From CAYVTD01 sp964577665 (GTDB taxonomy: Bacteria; Bacteroidota; Ignavibacteria; Kapaibacteriales; UBA2268): a stretch of DNA of 10,179 nt. Below are positions 1 to 6,982 of the stretch, one piece after another. Within the stretch, counting starts at the first letter, position 1. Each line of letters begins with the position of its first letter. The notes beneath the pieces are model-generated. The model was not told the DNA's origin. It was given only the letters and a program-made list of their open reading frames with translations, and made no database searches. Position numbers and translations under genes: made by a program. The stretch is from positions 1 to 10,179 of the forward strand of contig CAZOBD010000142.1 of assembly GCA_964577665.1 (NCBI GenBank), read 5' to 3'.

Positions 1-20
1 GAGTTTTGAAAGAAAAGCAC

Positions 21-44
21 ATTCCCAAATCGGAGTTTGGGAAT
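21..44. repeat. Short perfect palindrome (hairpin 1 of 3)
   Basis: A 9-bp perfect inverted repeat, ATTCCCAAA at 21-29 and TTTGGGAAT at 36-44, with a 6-nt loop. No T-run follows, so it does not look like an intrinsic terminator. It resembles the short 'TTCCCAAA...TTTGGGAA' palindromes dispersed in intergenic regions of several phyla, though that comparison is from memory. It is the first of three palindromes stacked upstream of the sulfur-transporter gene. Confidence 0.6.
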
Positions 45-53
45 GAGATGCGA

Positions 54-113
54 ATCCCCTCTCAAGAGGGGAATTGCTCCCTCCCTTACTTGTAAGGGAG
101 GGTTGGGGAGGGA
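54..113. repeat. G/C-strand-biased palindromic element, copy related to 7974-8051
   Basis: Two tandem hairpins. The first is CCCCTC (56-61) with GAGGGG (66-71). The second is a perfect 10-bp stem, CCCTCCCTTA (79-88) with TAAGGGAGGG (93-102), and a 4-nt loop. A further G-rich stretch follows (104-112). The segment 76-113 resembles one arm of the larger palindrome at 7974-8051 in both base order and strand bias, and both are followed 7-8 nt later by the same AAACAGATGAAA box. It therefore appears to be a diverged or partial copy of the same dispersed intergenic repeat. No open reading frame or terminator T-run is associated with it. Confidence 0.6.
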
Positions 114-120
114 TCAAATA

Positions 121-133
121 TAAACAGATGAAA
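121..133 (+). repeat. AAACAGATGAAA box (5' part of the 56-nt repeat)
   Basis: TAAACAGATGAAA here is identical over 12-13 nt to the start of the repeat copies at 7863 and 8059. The downstream part of the 56-nt unit is not convincingly conserved at this copy: the sequence after 134 is A/T-rich and runs into the start of the transporter gene. As at the other copies, a palindromic element lies just upstream (ends at 113). Confidence 0.5.
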
Positions 134-172
134 TAAATAGAAAAAAATTTTAACAAATAATATGTGATAGAT

Positions 173-1366
173 ATGGGACCTTTAGTACCTTTCGGAATAA
201 TCGGAACGGATTTCAACTACATAGTTGCTCTGTTCATCGGATTTTTCTTCGGATATCTCCTCGAGCAGGCGGGTTTTTCTACCTCAAAAAAGCTGGTAGG
301 CGTTTTCTACGGCTATGATTTCGTCGTGCTGAGAGTGTTCTTCACTGCAGCAGCCACAGCCGCTGTGGGATTAATATTAATGGATTATTTCGGCGCAATA
401 GATATCAGCTATCTTTATATCAATCCCCTTTATCTCAATTCTGCCATAGCCGGCGGAATAATAATGGGGCTTGGGTTTATCATAGGCGGATTCTGCCCGG
501 GCACCAGCGTTGTGGCGGCTGCCGTAGGAAAAATTGACGCTATGATATTTATTTTCGGCAGCTTCATCGGTATTTTCATTTTCGGCGAGACATACCATCT
601 TTTTGAAGATTTTCACAACGGAAGTTTTCTCGGCTCTATTTTTGTTTATGACTCACTCGGTATTTCAAGACAGCTTTTTGCTTTCGCACTTGTGGCTATT
701 GCAATTATAGCCTTTTTCGTAACAGACAAAATTGAAAAGAAAGCTGCCTTCGGCATAAAACCCAATCATCCGAATTACCATCGTGCTGTTCCTGCCGCTG
801 CCGTTGGAATGGCATTTGCCCTCATTATGCTCTTTATACCTTCGCAAAAAGGACAGCTTGCTCAGGAAACTGTTATTGATGAGGATGTAAAAAAGGAAAT
901 CGAATACATCAGCGCCGACGAAGCGGCTTATGATATTTTCTATGATGACAACAAATTCCGGTTCATCGATATTCGCTCCGAAGATGAATATAAAGAATAC
1001 TGCCTGACCGATGCCATACGGATGACTCTAAAAGACATAACAAAACGCGAATACAGCGAATATTTTGAAAATCCGGTCAGAATCCCGGTATTTTACGGAA
1101 ATGACGATAAATCCGCCGAAAAAGCCTGCGCACTTGCTTTCGAGAAAGGATATAACCACTGCTATGTCTTAAAGGGCGGCTTGGACAGATTCAAAGAAAT
1201 AATTTACGACACTCCGCCGCCTCAGCAGGCTTCATTCATTGGAAGCAATACTTACGACTTCCGCCTTAAAGTAAGGAAATATCTGCAAAGCGACAGCACT
1301 CTCACGAAACCAAAGGAGAAAAAGAAAATTGAGAAGAAAATTATAAAAGTTCAGGGCGGCTGTTAA
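173..1366 (+). CDS. YeeE/YedE-type sulfur transporter half fused to a degenerate rhodanese domain
   Basis: Inner-membrane protein of the YeeE/YedE (TsuA-like thiosulfate transport) family, 397 aa from the ATG at 173. A GTG at 164 would add three residues; an in-frame stop at 158 excludes anything longer, and neither start has a clear Shine-Dalgarno sequence. About six hydrophobic segments are seen (roughly 13-33, 50-71, 88-108, 122-140, 166-184, 206-223), half to two-thirds of a full-length TsuA. The family motif GFCPGTSVVAAAVGKIDA with Cys108 is present. In the first half the motif EQAGFSTSKK carries Ser where related proteins often have Cys. Residues ~243-345 form a rhodanese-like fold (FIDIRSEDEYKEY; VLKGGLDRFKE), but Tyr308 stands at the catalytic Cys position. 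The tail (~350-397) is Lys-rich and ends in Gly-Gly-Cys. Membership of the family is clear; the substrate (thiosulfate or another sulfur species) is inferred. The partner half, if there is one, is not in this window. Confidence 0.85.
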   Translation: MGPLVPFGIIGTDFNYIVALFIGFFFGYLLEQAGFSTSKKLVGVFYGYDFVVLRVFFTAAATAAVGLILMDYFGAIDISYLYINPLYLNSAIAGGIIMGLGFIIGGFCPGTSVVAAAVGKIDAMIFIFGSFIGIFIFGETYHLFEDFHNGSFLGSIFVYDSLGISRQLFAFALVAIAIIAFFVTDKIEKKAAFGIKPNHPNYHRAVPAAAVGMAFALIMLFIPSQKGQLAQETVIDEDVKKEIEYISADEAAYDIFYDDNKFRFIDIRSEDEYKEYCLTDAIRMTLKDITKREYSEYFENPVRIPVFYGNDDKSAEKACALAFEKGYNHCYVLKGGLDRFKEIIYDTPPPQQASFIGSNTYDFRLKVRKYLQSDSTLTKPKEKKKIEKKIIKVQGGC

Positions 1367-1410
1367 AAACATTCGATATTTTATATTCTGAGATTACGTA
1401 AGGTATGAAA

Positions 1411-1442
1411 AAAAACGGCGTCAAAAAAAAGACGCCGTTTTT
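1411..1442. terminator. Bidirectional intrinsic terminator between convergent genes
   Basis: A perfect 12-bp stem, AAAAACGGCGTC (1411-1422) with GACGCCGTTTTT (1431-1442), and an 8-nt A loop. T-runs lie on both sides: T's to 1444 for the plus strand, and the A-run from 1408 reads as T's on the minus strand. It sits 45 bp after the transporter stop and 11 bp after the stop of the minus-strand E2 gene, so it should end both transcripts. Confidence 0.92.
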
Positions 1443-1452
1443 TTGTGATTAT

Positions 1453-3201
1453 TTATAGATTCAAAGTCTTTTCGTTCATATTTTCCATTGTATCCACAAT
1501 TTTTGCTAGAGTCTTTCCGGCAAGCATTCCGTCAATAACTCTGTGGTCATAAGTGATTGATACGTACATCATATCGCGGATCACAATTACATCACTGCCT
1601 TCGTACTGTTTTACCACAGGCCTTCTTTTGATTGCTCCTACGCCGATGATGGCACTCTGGGGCTGGTTAATTATCGGAGTGCCGAAAAGAGTGCCGAAAG
1701 TACCGACATTTGTCATTGATATTGTGCCGCCTTGTATTTCATCCGGATGAAGCTTTTTGTTTCTGGCACGTTTTGCAAGGTCGTCTATGGCTCTTGCCAA
1801 ACCCGTAAGACTGAGATCATCTGCATCTTTAACCACAGGAACTATTAAATTACCGTCTTCCAAAGCAGTTGCAACACCAACGTTTATTCTTTTATGAAGA
1901 ATGATATTGTTTCCATCCGTGCTTACGTTCACTCTCGGAAATTCCTTAACGCCTTCGACAATCGCCTGAGTAAAAAACGGTGTAAAGGTAAGTTTAAAGC
2001 CTTTTTCTTTTTGGAAAGAATCTTTATGAGCATTTCTGAACTGCAGAATACCTGTAACGTCTGCTTCTGCAACGCTGGTAACATGTGCAGAAGTTCTCTT
2101 TGAATATATCATGTGTTCGGAAATGAGCCGGCGTATCCTGTCCATTGGTATAACTTCGTCGTCGGGTCCTACCTGAATCTCCTGCTTTCTTTCTGCCGGC
2201 TTTTCCTCCGGACGTTTTGAAATGGCGCGGGGCTCCTGCCTGACCACGGCTTTCCCCCTGCTTCGTTCATCAAGATACTCCAGAAGGTCTTTTTTAGTAA
2301 CTCTGCCGTCGGCACCGCTGCCTTCTATTTTTTCCAGTTCTTCCACTGTTACGCCTTCAGCTTCTGCAATGGAACGTACCAGCGGGGAATAAAACCTCCC
2401 GCCGGATTTGCGGGGAATTTCAGAGCCTTTATCTTCTGATATTTCAGGTGCTTTTCCAGCTTCTTTTGCTGCTGTCTTCTTTTCCTTTTTATCTTCTTTT
2501 TCTTCGGCAGATTCTCTCTTCTCTTTTTTAGGCGCTCCTTTTTTTGCTGGAGCAGCTCCTTCTTTAGAAATTCTCGCAACAGTTTCGCCAACTTCTACGG
2601 TATCGCCTTCCTGAGCGAGTATTTCAGATAAAACGCCTGCCACCGGAGAAGGTACTTCGGTATCAACCTTATCGGTAGATATTTCAAAAATCATCTCGTC
2701 CCGTTCTATCTTGTCGCCTTCTTTTTTCAGCCATTTTGTAATAGTGCCTTCTTGAAGAGATTCACCCATCTTGGGCATTTGAATGTCAATTATACCTTCA
2801 GAGCTTTCTTTTGTTTCCAGCTCGGGTTCTTCATCTTCATCTTCATCATCTTCTTCTTCAGCCAGTTTTTTCGACTCATCTTTTTCTTCTTTTTCAGTTT
2901 TCTCTTCCTTTTTTTCTTCGGTTTCTTTTTCCACTTTAGTTTCTTCTTTTTTGCCGTCGCCCCCTTCTGTTTCAATAACGGCGATGTCAGAGCCTACTTC
3001 TACGGTATCTCCTTCTTCCGCGAGAATTTCTTTCAAGACTCCTGCTTTAGGAGAAGGTATTTCTGTATCGACTTTATCGGTCGAAATCTCGAGGATCATT
3101 TCGTCGCGGTCGATTTTGTCGCCCGGTTTCTTAAGCCATTTAGTAATAGTACCTTCCTGAAGAGATTCACCCATTTTGGGCATCTGCATTTTTATTTCCA
3201 T
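1453..3201 (-). CDS. Dihydrolipoamide acyltransferase (E2) of a 2-oxo acid dehydrogenase complex, two lipoyl domains
   Basis: E2 core subunit, 582 aa, cytoplasmic; it transfers an acyl group from E1 to CoA through lipoyl-lysine. Domains in order: lipoyl 1 (1-78, lipoyl Lys43 in STDKVD); a charged linker (79-136) rich in Glu/Lys/Asp; lipoyl 2 (137-213, Lys178 in STDKVD); a second Lys/Ala/Glu linker; the peripheral-subunit-binding domain (~269-310, SPLVRSIAEAEGV...GADGRVTKKDLL); and the catalytic domain (~350-582) with the active-site motif DHRVIDG (His553, Asp557) near the end. The start is well supported by GGGAG at 3208-3212, 6 nt upstream. A weak Bacteroidetes-like promoter (TTTG, 20 nt, TATTTTAA; minus strand, 3317 to 3286) is possible. 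Sequence alone does not settle whether it belongs to the pyruvate, 2-oxoglutarate or branched-chain complex: IINQPQ and HRVIDG occur in several of these. E1 and E3 genes are not adjacent. Confidence 0.92.
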   Translation of the reverse strand: MEIKMQMPKMGESLQEGTITKWLKKPGDKIDRDEMILEISTDKVDTEIPSPKAGVLKEILAEEGDTVEVGSDIAVIETEGGDGKKEETKVEKETEEKKEEKTEKEEKDESKKLAEEEDDEDEDEEPELETKESSEGIIDIQMPKMGESLQEGTITKWLKKEGDKIERDEMIFEISTDKVDTEVPSPVAGVLSEILAQEGDTVEVGETVARISKEGAAPAKKGAPKKEKRESAEEKEDKKEKKTAAKEAGKAPEISEDKGSEIPRKSGGRFYSPLVRSIAEAEGVTVEELEKIEGSGADGRVTKKDLLEYLDERSRGKAVVRQEPRAISKRPEEKPAERKQEIQVGPDDEVIPMDRIRRLISEHMIYSKRTSAHVTSVAEADVTGILQFRNAHKDSFQKEKGFKLTFTPFFTQAIVEGVKEFPRVNVSTDGNNIILHKRINVGVATALEDGNLIVPVVKDADDLSLTGLARAIDDLAKRARNKKLHPDEIQGGTISMTNVGTFGTLFGTPIINQPQSAIIGVGAIKRRPVVKQYEGSDVIVIRDMMYVSITYDHRVIDGMLAGKTLAKIVDTMENMNEKTLNL

Positions 3202-3207
3202 TTTTTT

Positions 3208-3212
3208 CTCCC
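3208..3212 (-). promoter_or_regulatory. Shine-Dalgarno site of the E2 gene
   Basis: On the minus strand this reads GGGAG, 6 nt before the ATG at 3201. It is the clearest ribosome-binding site in the window; most other genes here have A-rich leaders without one. Confidence 0.7.
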
Positions 3213-3351
3213 GTTTAACTAAACTTCATTATTATTTATGATATTTTATGTTATTATATGTTTTTCAATATTACTTATGAAAAGATTAAAATAGTGAAAT
3301 TCCTTTAAATTAACAAATATTAGGCAGATATAATGATTTTTTAAGCTAAAA

Positions 3352-5817
3352 TTAACTATTATCAAGATGTTCTTTTATAAAATCCCGAATTTGTTTCATT
3401 TTATATCCTTCAGCCAGTTTGTTTATTTTTGAAGCAAAATTTGAATATTTTGAATCGGAATATTTAATCTTTTCAATTTCCTCCAAAACTGACTGTACAT
3501 CTCCGATTCTTGCAAGATTGTACAGTATCTTCAAAGTCCTTGCAGGAGGGAAAATAATCATGTTTTCATCATTGAGATTGAGCTTTGAAAACTGAGCGTC
3601 AAATTCGTTTTTTATCATTGCCGCCTCTTTATCTTCATCGTATATCCACTCAAGACCGAGATGTTTTTTAATTATATCGAAGAGTATTGAATTTTTAAGA
3701 GGTTTTGGTATAAAATCATCACATCCGGAGGCTAAACTTTTCATCTTATTTTCTTGAAAAACACTGGCGGAAAAAGCAATAATTTTGGTGTTTTTTGTAT
3801 TATCATTTTGTCTGAATTTAACGGTAGTTTCATAACCATCCAGCCCCGGCATCACGAGGTCGATAATGATCATGACGGGTTTGAAACGGCTTGATTTATT
3901 TATAGCTTCAAGTCCGCTTTCAGCTTCTTCGATAATGAAACCTATCGGTTCGAGTAAATGCTTGATAACAAAGCGATTTTCCCATTTGTCGTCAACTAAA
4001 AGAATTTTCTTTTTCTCCCCTTTGTATCCTTTAATCAGTCTTGCAGGTTTGATTATTTCCGAATTCGCGGTCTTTGCTTTCGTAAGTTTTACCACGAGAC
4101 TAAAAGAGCTGCCTTCCCCCGGGGAACTCTCAACGCCTATTTCTCCGTTCATCATATCTGCCAGTTTTTTACAGATGGCGAGTCCAAGACCTGTACCGTC
4201 TATTATTTCATTTCCAACGGAAAGCTGATGAAAAGGCATGAATATTTCCCTCTGTTTATCCTCGCTTATGCCCGGGCCGGTATCGTCAATCTGAAACCTT
4301 ATAATATCTTTTTGTTTGTCTTCGTACCCTATTTTAAAAGTAACTCCGCCTTTATCCGTAAATTTAACTGCGTTGCTCAAAAGATTAAGAAGTATCTGCC
4401 TGAGTCTTTTTTCATCGCCTTTAACTGCTAAAGGCAACTCGGTGTTTTTTTCAAAGTGGAAATTAAGATTTTTTTGTCGTGCTTTTATACCTGCCATATT
4501 AGCTATTGCCTGTAAAAAAACCGGGAAATTGAAGCCGGCGCTTCGAAGTTCAAATTTTCCGGCTTCAATTTTAGACAGGTCTAAAATATCGTTTATTAGA
4601 GTAAGCAGGTGGTCGCCGCTGCGTTCAATAATATCAACTCCTTTTCGGTGGTTTTCGTGGAGCAGGCTGCTGTTTTTCATTATCTGTGCATACCCCAAAA
4701 TACTATTCAGAGGGGTTCGGAGTTCATGGCTCATGTTAGCAAGAAACTCACTTTTGGCTTTGTTGGCTGCTTCTGCCTGTTCTTTGGCAAGCATCATTGC
4801 TTCTTCGGCTTTTTTACGCTCGAATTCTACTCCCGCTCTCGAGGCAAAAATTCTCAGTATAGATTCGTAATACTCATTTTTTTTGACGGGCTCGGTGTCC
4901 ATCACGCATAAGACTCCGATGCAGCTTCTTCCTGATTTAAAAATAGGAATTCCCCAGAAGCCGGAAATGTTTTCATTAGAAATGAAGCTGTCTTCGGGAA
5001 AATCTTTTTTCAGATTTTCGGAATAGTACTGCATTTTATTATTTATTATCAGCTTAGCCGGAGTAAAATATGGATTAAAATCTTTTGCTTTGAGCTTCCC
5101 CGCCTCTGACCATAAAGCAGTCAGTACAAGCGGGTTTGGAGAATTTTCATCATTTTCTATAATACAGGCAGTCTTAACATTGAAAATCAAAGAAAGGTAA
5201 TACACAAGACTCCTGAAAAAATCCTTGCTGAATGCCTGTGATGTGCCTTCGACGATGAGATGGAAAGCCTGGTCGCGCAGTTTCCTTTCGTGTATATCCA
5301 CGTTTGTGCCGACAAGTCTTAAAGGTTTGCCTGCGTTATCTCTTGCCACTACTTTTGCCCGGCTGTGAACCCAGCGGTAAGTACCGCTGCTGCACAAAAT
5401 TCTATATTCGACTGAATATGTATTTTTACCGCCGGGTCTGAGGCTTTGTTCTATCTGAGCATTGGCAGCATCCTGATCTTCCGGGTGTATTAAACTTCTG
5501 AGAGTGTCAAACGAAACTTCAAACTCACCGGGGCGGTAGCCTAACATTTTTAAAAAATTGTCGCTTACAAATGCTTCATTTTCTTTCAGATTGAAATCAA
5601 ACAAGCCGTCTTCCGTTGCTTCAAGAGAGAGTGTCAGACGGGTTTCACTTTCAATAAGCGCTTTTTGAGTTCGCTCCAGCTCGTTAATCTTTTCCTGCAG
5701 AGTAAGATTAGTCTTGGTAAGCTCTGCGGTACGCTCCTTAACAAGCCTCTCCAGCTTTTCATGAGCTTCGAGGGCTGACATGAACTCAAACCTGTATTCA
5801 CTGTTTTCTTCCATCAT
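3352..5817 (-). CDS. Soluble hybrid sensor histidine kinase (coiled coil-PAS-GAF-HisKA-HATPase-REC)
   Basis: Two-component sensor kinase, 821 aa, with no signal peptide or membrane segment, so probably cytoplasmic. In order: coiled coil (~15-58); PAS with a PAC-like end (~56-178, GEFEVSFDTLRSLIHPED); GAF (~184-334); HisKA (~354-420) with H-box SHELRTPLN and phospho-His364; ATPase domain with N-box LLNLLSNAVKFT (~476-487), G1 DTGPGIS (Asp512) and G2 GTGLGLAI; receiver domain (~603-720) with acidic pair Asp608/609, phospho-acceptor Asp653 in IIDLVMPGLDG, Ser683 and Lys705. All catalytic residues are present. The C-terminal ~95 residues (FPPARTLKILYNLARIGDV...) resemble the helical extension found after the receiver in some hybrid kinases; it has no obvious phospho-His. 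The gene starts with two ATGs (5817, 5814) and has no clear Shine-Dalgarno sequence. It lies 24 bp after the secreted-protein gene, so they are probably cotranscribed. The signal and the downstream regulator are unknown. Confidence 0.92.
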   Translation of the reverse strand: MMEENSEYRFEFMSALEAHEKLERLVKERTAELTKTNLTLQEKINELERTQKALIESETRLTLSLEATEDGLFDFNLKENEAFVSDNFLKMLGYRPGEFEVSFDTLRSLIHPEDQDAANAQIEQSLRPGGKNTYSVEYRILCSSGTYRWVHSRAKVVARDNAGKPLRLVGTNVDIHERKLRDQAFHLIVEGTSQAFSKDFFRSLVYYLSLIFNVKTACIIENDENSPNPLVLTALWSEAGKLKAKDFNPYFTPAKLIINNKMQYYSENLKKDFPEDSFISNENISGFWGIPIFKSGRSCIGVLCVMDTEPVKKNEYYESILRIFASRAGVEFERKKAEEAMMLAKEQAEAANKAKSEFLANMSHELRTPLNSILGYAQIMKNSSLLHENHRKGVDIIERSGDHLLTLINDILDLSKIEAGKFELRSAGFNFPVFLQAIANMAGIKARQKNLNFHFEKNTELPLAVKGDEKRLRQILLNLLSNAVKFTDKGGVTFKIGYEDKQKDIIRFQIDDTGPGISEDKQREIFMPFHQLSVGNEIIDGTGLGLAICKKLADMMNGEIGVESSPGEGSSFSLVVKLTKAKTANSEIIKPARLIKGYKGEKKKILLVDDKWENRFVIKHLLEPIGFIIEEAESGLEAINKSSRFKPVMIIIDLVMPGLDGYETTVKFRQNDNTKNTKIIAFSASVFQENKMKSLASGCDDFIPKPLKNSILFDIIKKHLGLEWIYDEDKEAAMIKNEFDAQFSKLNLNDENMIIFPPARTLKILYNLARIGDVQSVLEEIEKIKYSDSKYSNFASKINKLAEGYKMKQIRDFIKEHLDNS

Positions 5818-5841
5818 TTAAAGTATAAAAAAAAAATCAAA

Positions 5842-6729
5842 TCAAAAAATAAATGTGAAATGCAGACGAATGCTGTCATAATTCAAAGGTTCTTTAGACT
5901 GAAAAGGCCAGTGCATATCATAGCGCCGAAGCTGATATAAAAGGTAAGAAACAATGTTTTTTACAAGAAAATTGGCATAAGGCACTTCGTCGGGATTGCG
6001 CCATATATATTCATAAGCCGCATAATCAATAGTTCTCTGAACAGCAAGTTCCAAAAGGGCGGATACTGCAAATTTGAAATTTTCGACGCCGGGCATTACA
6101 ATAGTGTGATTGTATGCAAGCTCTGCCTGCAGAAAATCAGCTATGCCGTAGTTCACACCGGCTTCATATTCAGTGCCAAAGCGAAACTCCTCATCGAATT
6201 TTTCCAGTACTGCCTGATCCGCAGGAATAAGGCTGGGCCATTCCACATCAATCCGCGACCAGTTGAGAGCCCCTGCATGAGTAAGGGTAAGATATTGCTT
6301 TTTTCCTAATACATATCCGTATCCGTTTCTGAAAGCAAAACCGAACCGCCAGCCGTCCGTAGGTATTCCGGTAAGATCCCATCCCTTCAGCTTAATGTGG
6401 GAAGAAACTGACTGCAGATAAACGTACTCATTAGCAGCATACACCCTGCCGGGAGCATCAATCTCGTCGTTAAACCGAATAAAGCCGTATCTGAATCCGG
6501 CTATATACGATCTGGAAAGATCGGTTTCAAAATTTTCAGCTAGGGAAAGAAAAGATACACCGGTATTCAGGCTGAAAATATTTTTATTCTCTATCTCTTT
6601 GGGATATTTGTATATATCGTCAAGATACTGCTGAAACTTTGAAGCGGCGCTTGTGTCTTCTTGTGCTTTTGAAAGCCCTGGCAGCAATATGATTATTAAA
6701 ATCAATATATAAAAACAGATATTTTTCAT
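5842..6729 (-). CDS. Secreted, probably outer-membrane protein of unknown function
   Basis: A 295-aa protein whose family I do not recognise. It has a clear signal peptide: Lys3, a hydrophobic core at ~4-16, then PGLSKA with likely cleavage after Ala22. The mature part is rich in aromatic and alternating residues (for example GFRYGFIRF, WRFGFAFRNGYGYVLG, ALNWSRIDVEW, ELAYNHTIV), and the protein ends in RLHFTFIF. A terminal Phe with alternating hydrophobic residues is typical of outer-membrane beta-barrels. The length would suit a small barrel, but a helical stretch around 225-270 argues that not all of it is strand. No lipobox Cys is seen. It is the first gene of a likely two-gene unit with the hybrid kinase, so it could take part in sensing, but that rests only on position. 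No Shine-Dalgarno sequence is visible. Confidence 0.75.
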   Translation of the reverse strand: MKNICFYILILIIILLPGLSKAQEDTSAASKFQQYLDDIYKYPKEIENKNIFSLNTGVSFLSLAENFETDLSRSYIAGFRYGFIRFNDEIDAPGRVYAANEYVYLQSVSSHIKLKGWDLTGIPTDGWRFGFAFRNGYGYVLGKKQYLTLTHAGALNWSRIDVEWPSLIPADQAVLEKFDEEFRFGTEYEAGVNYGIADFLQAELAYNHTIVMPGVENFKFAVSALLELAVQRTIDYAAYEYIWRNPDEVPYANFLVKNIVSYLLYQLRRYDMHWPFQSKEPLNYDSIRLHFTFIF

Positions 6730-6873
6730 CAGCGGTTAAATTCTTGGTACATTTAAATCCTATTAACGAAAATAACTCATTTTTCACTTTTTTTGACTAT
6801 GCTTTACAAAATATACCAGAGAAGGAGATTTATTGCTTGTTGCATTGCATTAAATTCATAATCAGGAAGCTGC

Positions 6874-6917
6874 CGGTTACATCATTTTCTTGTTAGCGAA
6901 AGATGTAAAGAAAACCG
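6874..6917 (+). other. Possible hairpin in the region upstream of queC
   Basis: CGGTT (6874-6878) and ACATC (6879-6883) can pair with GATGT (6902-6906) and AACCG (6913-6917), leaving a 6-nt bulge on the 3' side. An inner TTTC/GAAA stem (6886-6889 with 6898-6901) closes an 8-nt loop. It lies upstream of the proposed queC promoter, so it may not be part of the queC transcript. It does not fit the preQ1 riboswitch consensus I know. Confidence 0.3.
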
Positions 6918-6930
6918 AATAGGATTTCGC

Positions 6931-6959
6931 TTGTAATATTCAATACTATTACTTATTTT
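6931..6959 (+). promoter_or_regulatory. Candidate queC promoter
   Basis: TTGTAA at 6931-6936 and TATTTT at 6954-6959 are separated by 17 nt. The same site also reads as TTG, 20 nt, TATTTTAT, close to the spacing of the tRNA-Gln promoter in this window. It would start transcription about 15-18 nt before the queC ATG. The surrounding DNA is very A/T-rich, so chance matches are likely. Confidence 0.35.
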
Positions 6960-6982
6960 ATGCTTAAAAATAAGAAAAAATT

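Noticed and set aside
2752..3222. Plus-strand open frames opposite the E2 gene (Phe-rich and Ser-rich)
   Set aside because: They are antisense shadows of the Glu/Lys-rich E2 linkers; the low-complexity peptides follow from the CTT/TCT-like tract.
6822..6896. AAGGAG followed by a TTG-initiated 19-codon frame upstream of queC
   Set aside because: A TTG start, a very short peptide with no recognisable character, and no support from context; the Shine-Dalgarno-like match is probably chance.
6870..6982. preQ1 riboswitch before queC
   Set aside because: The characteristic short stem with C-rich loop and A-rich tail is not present.
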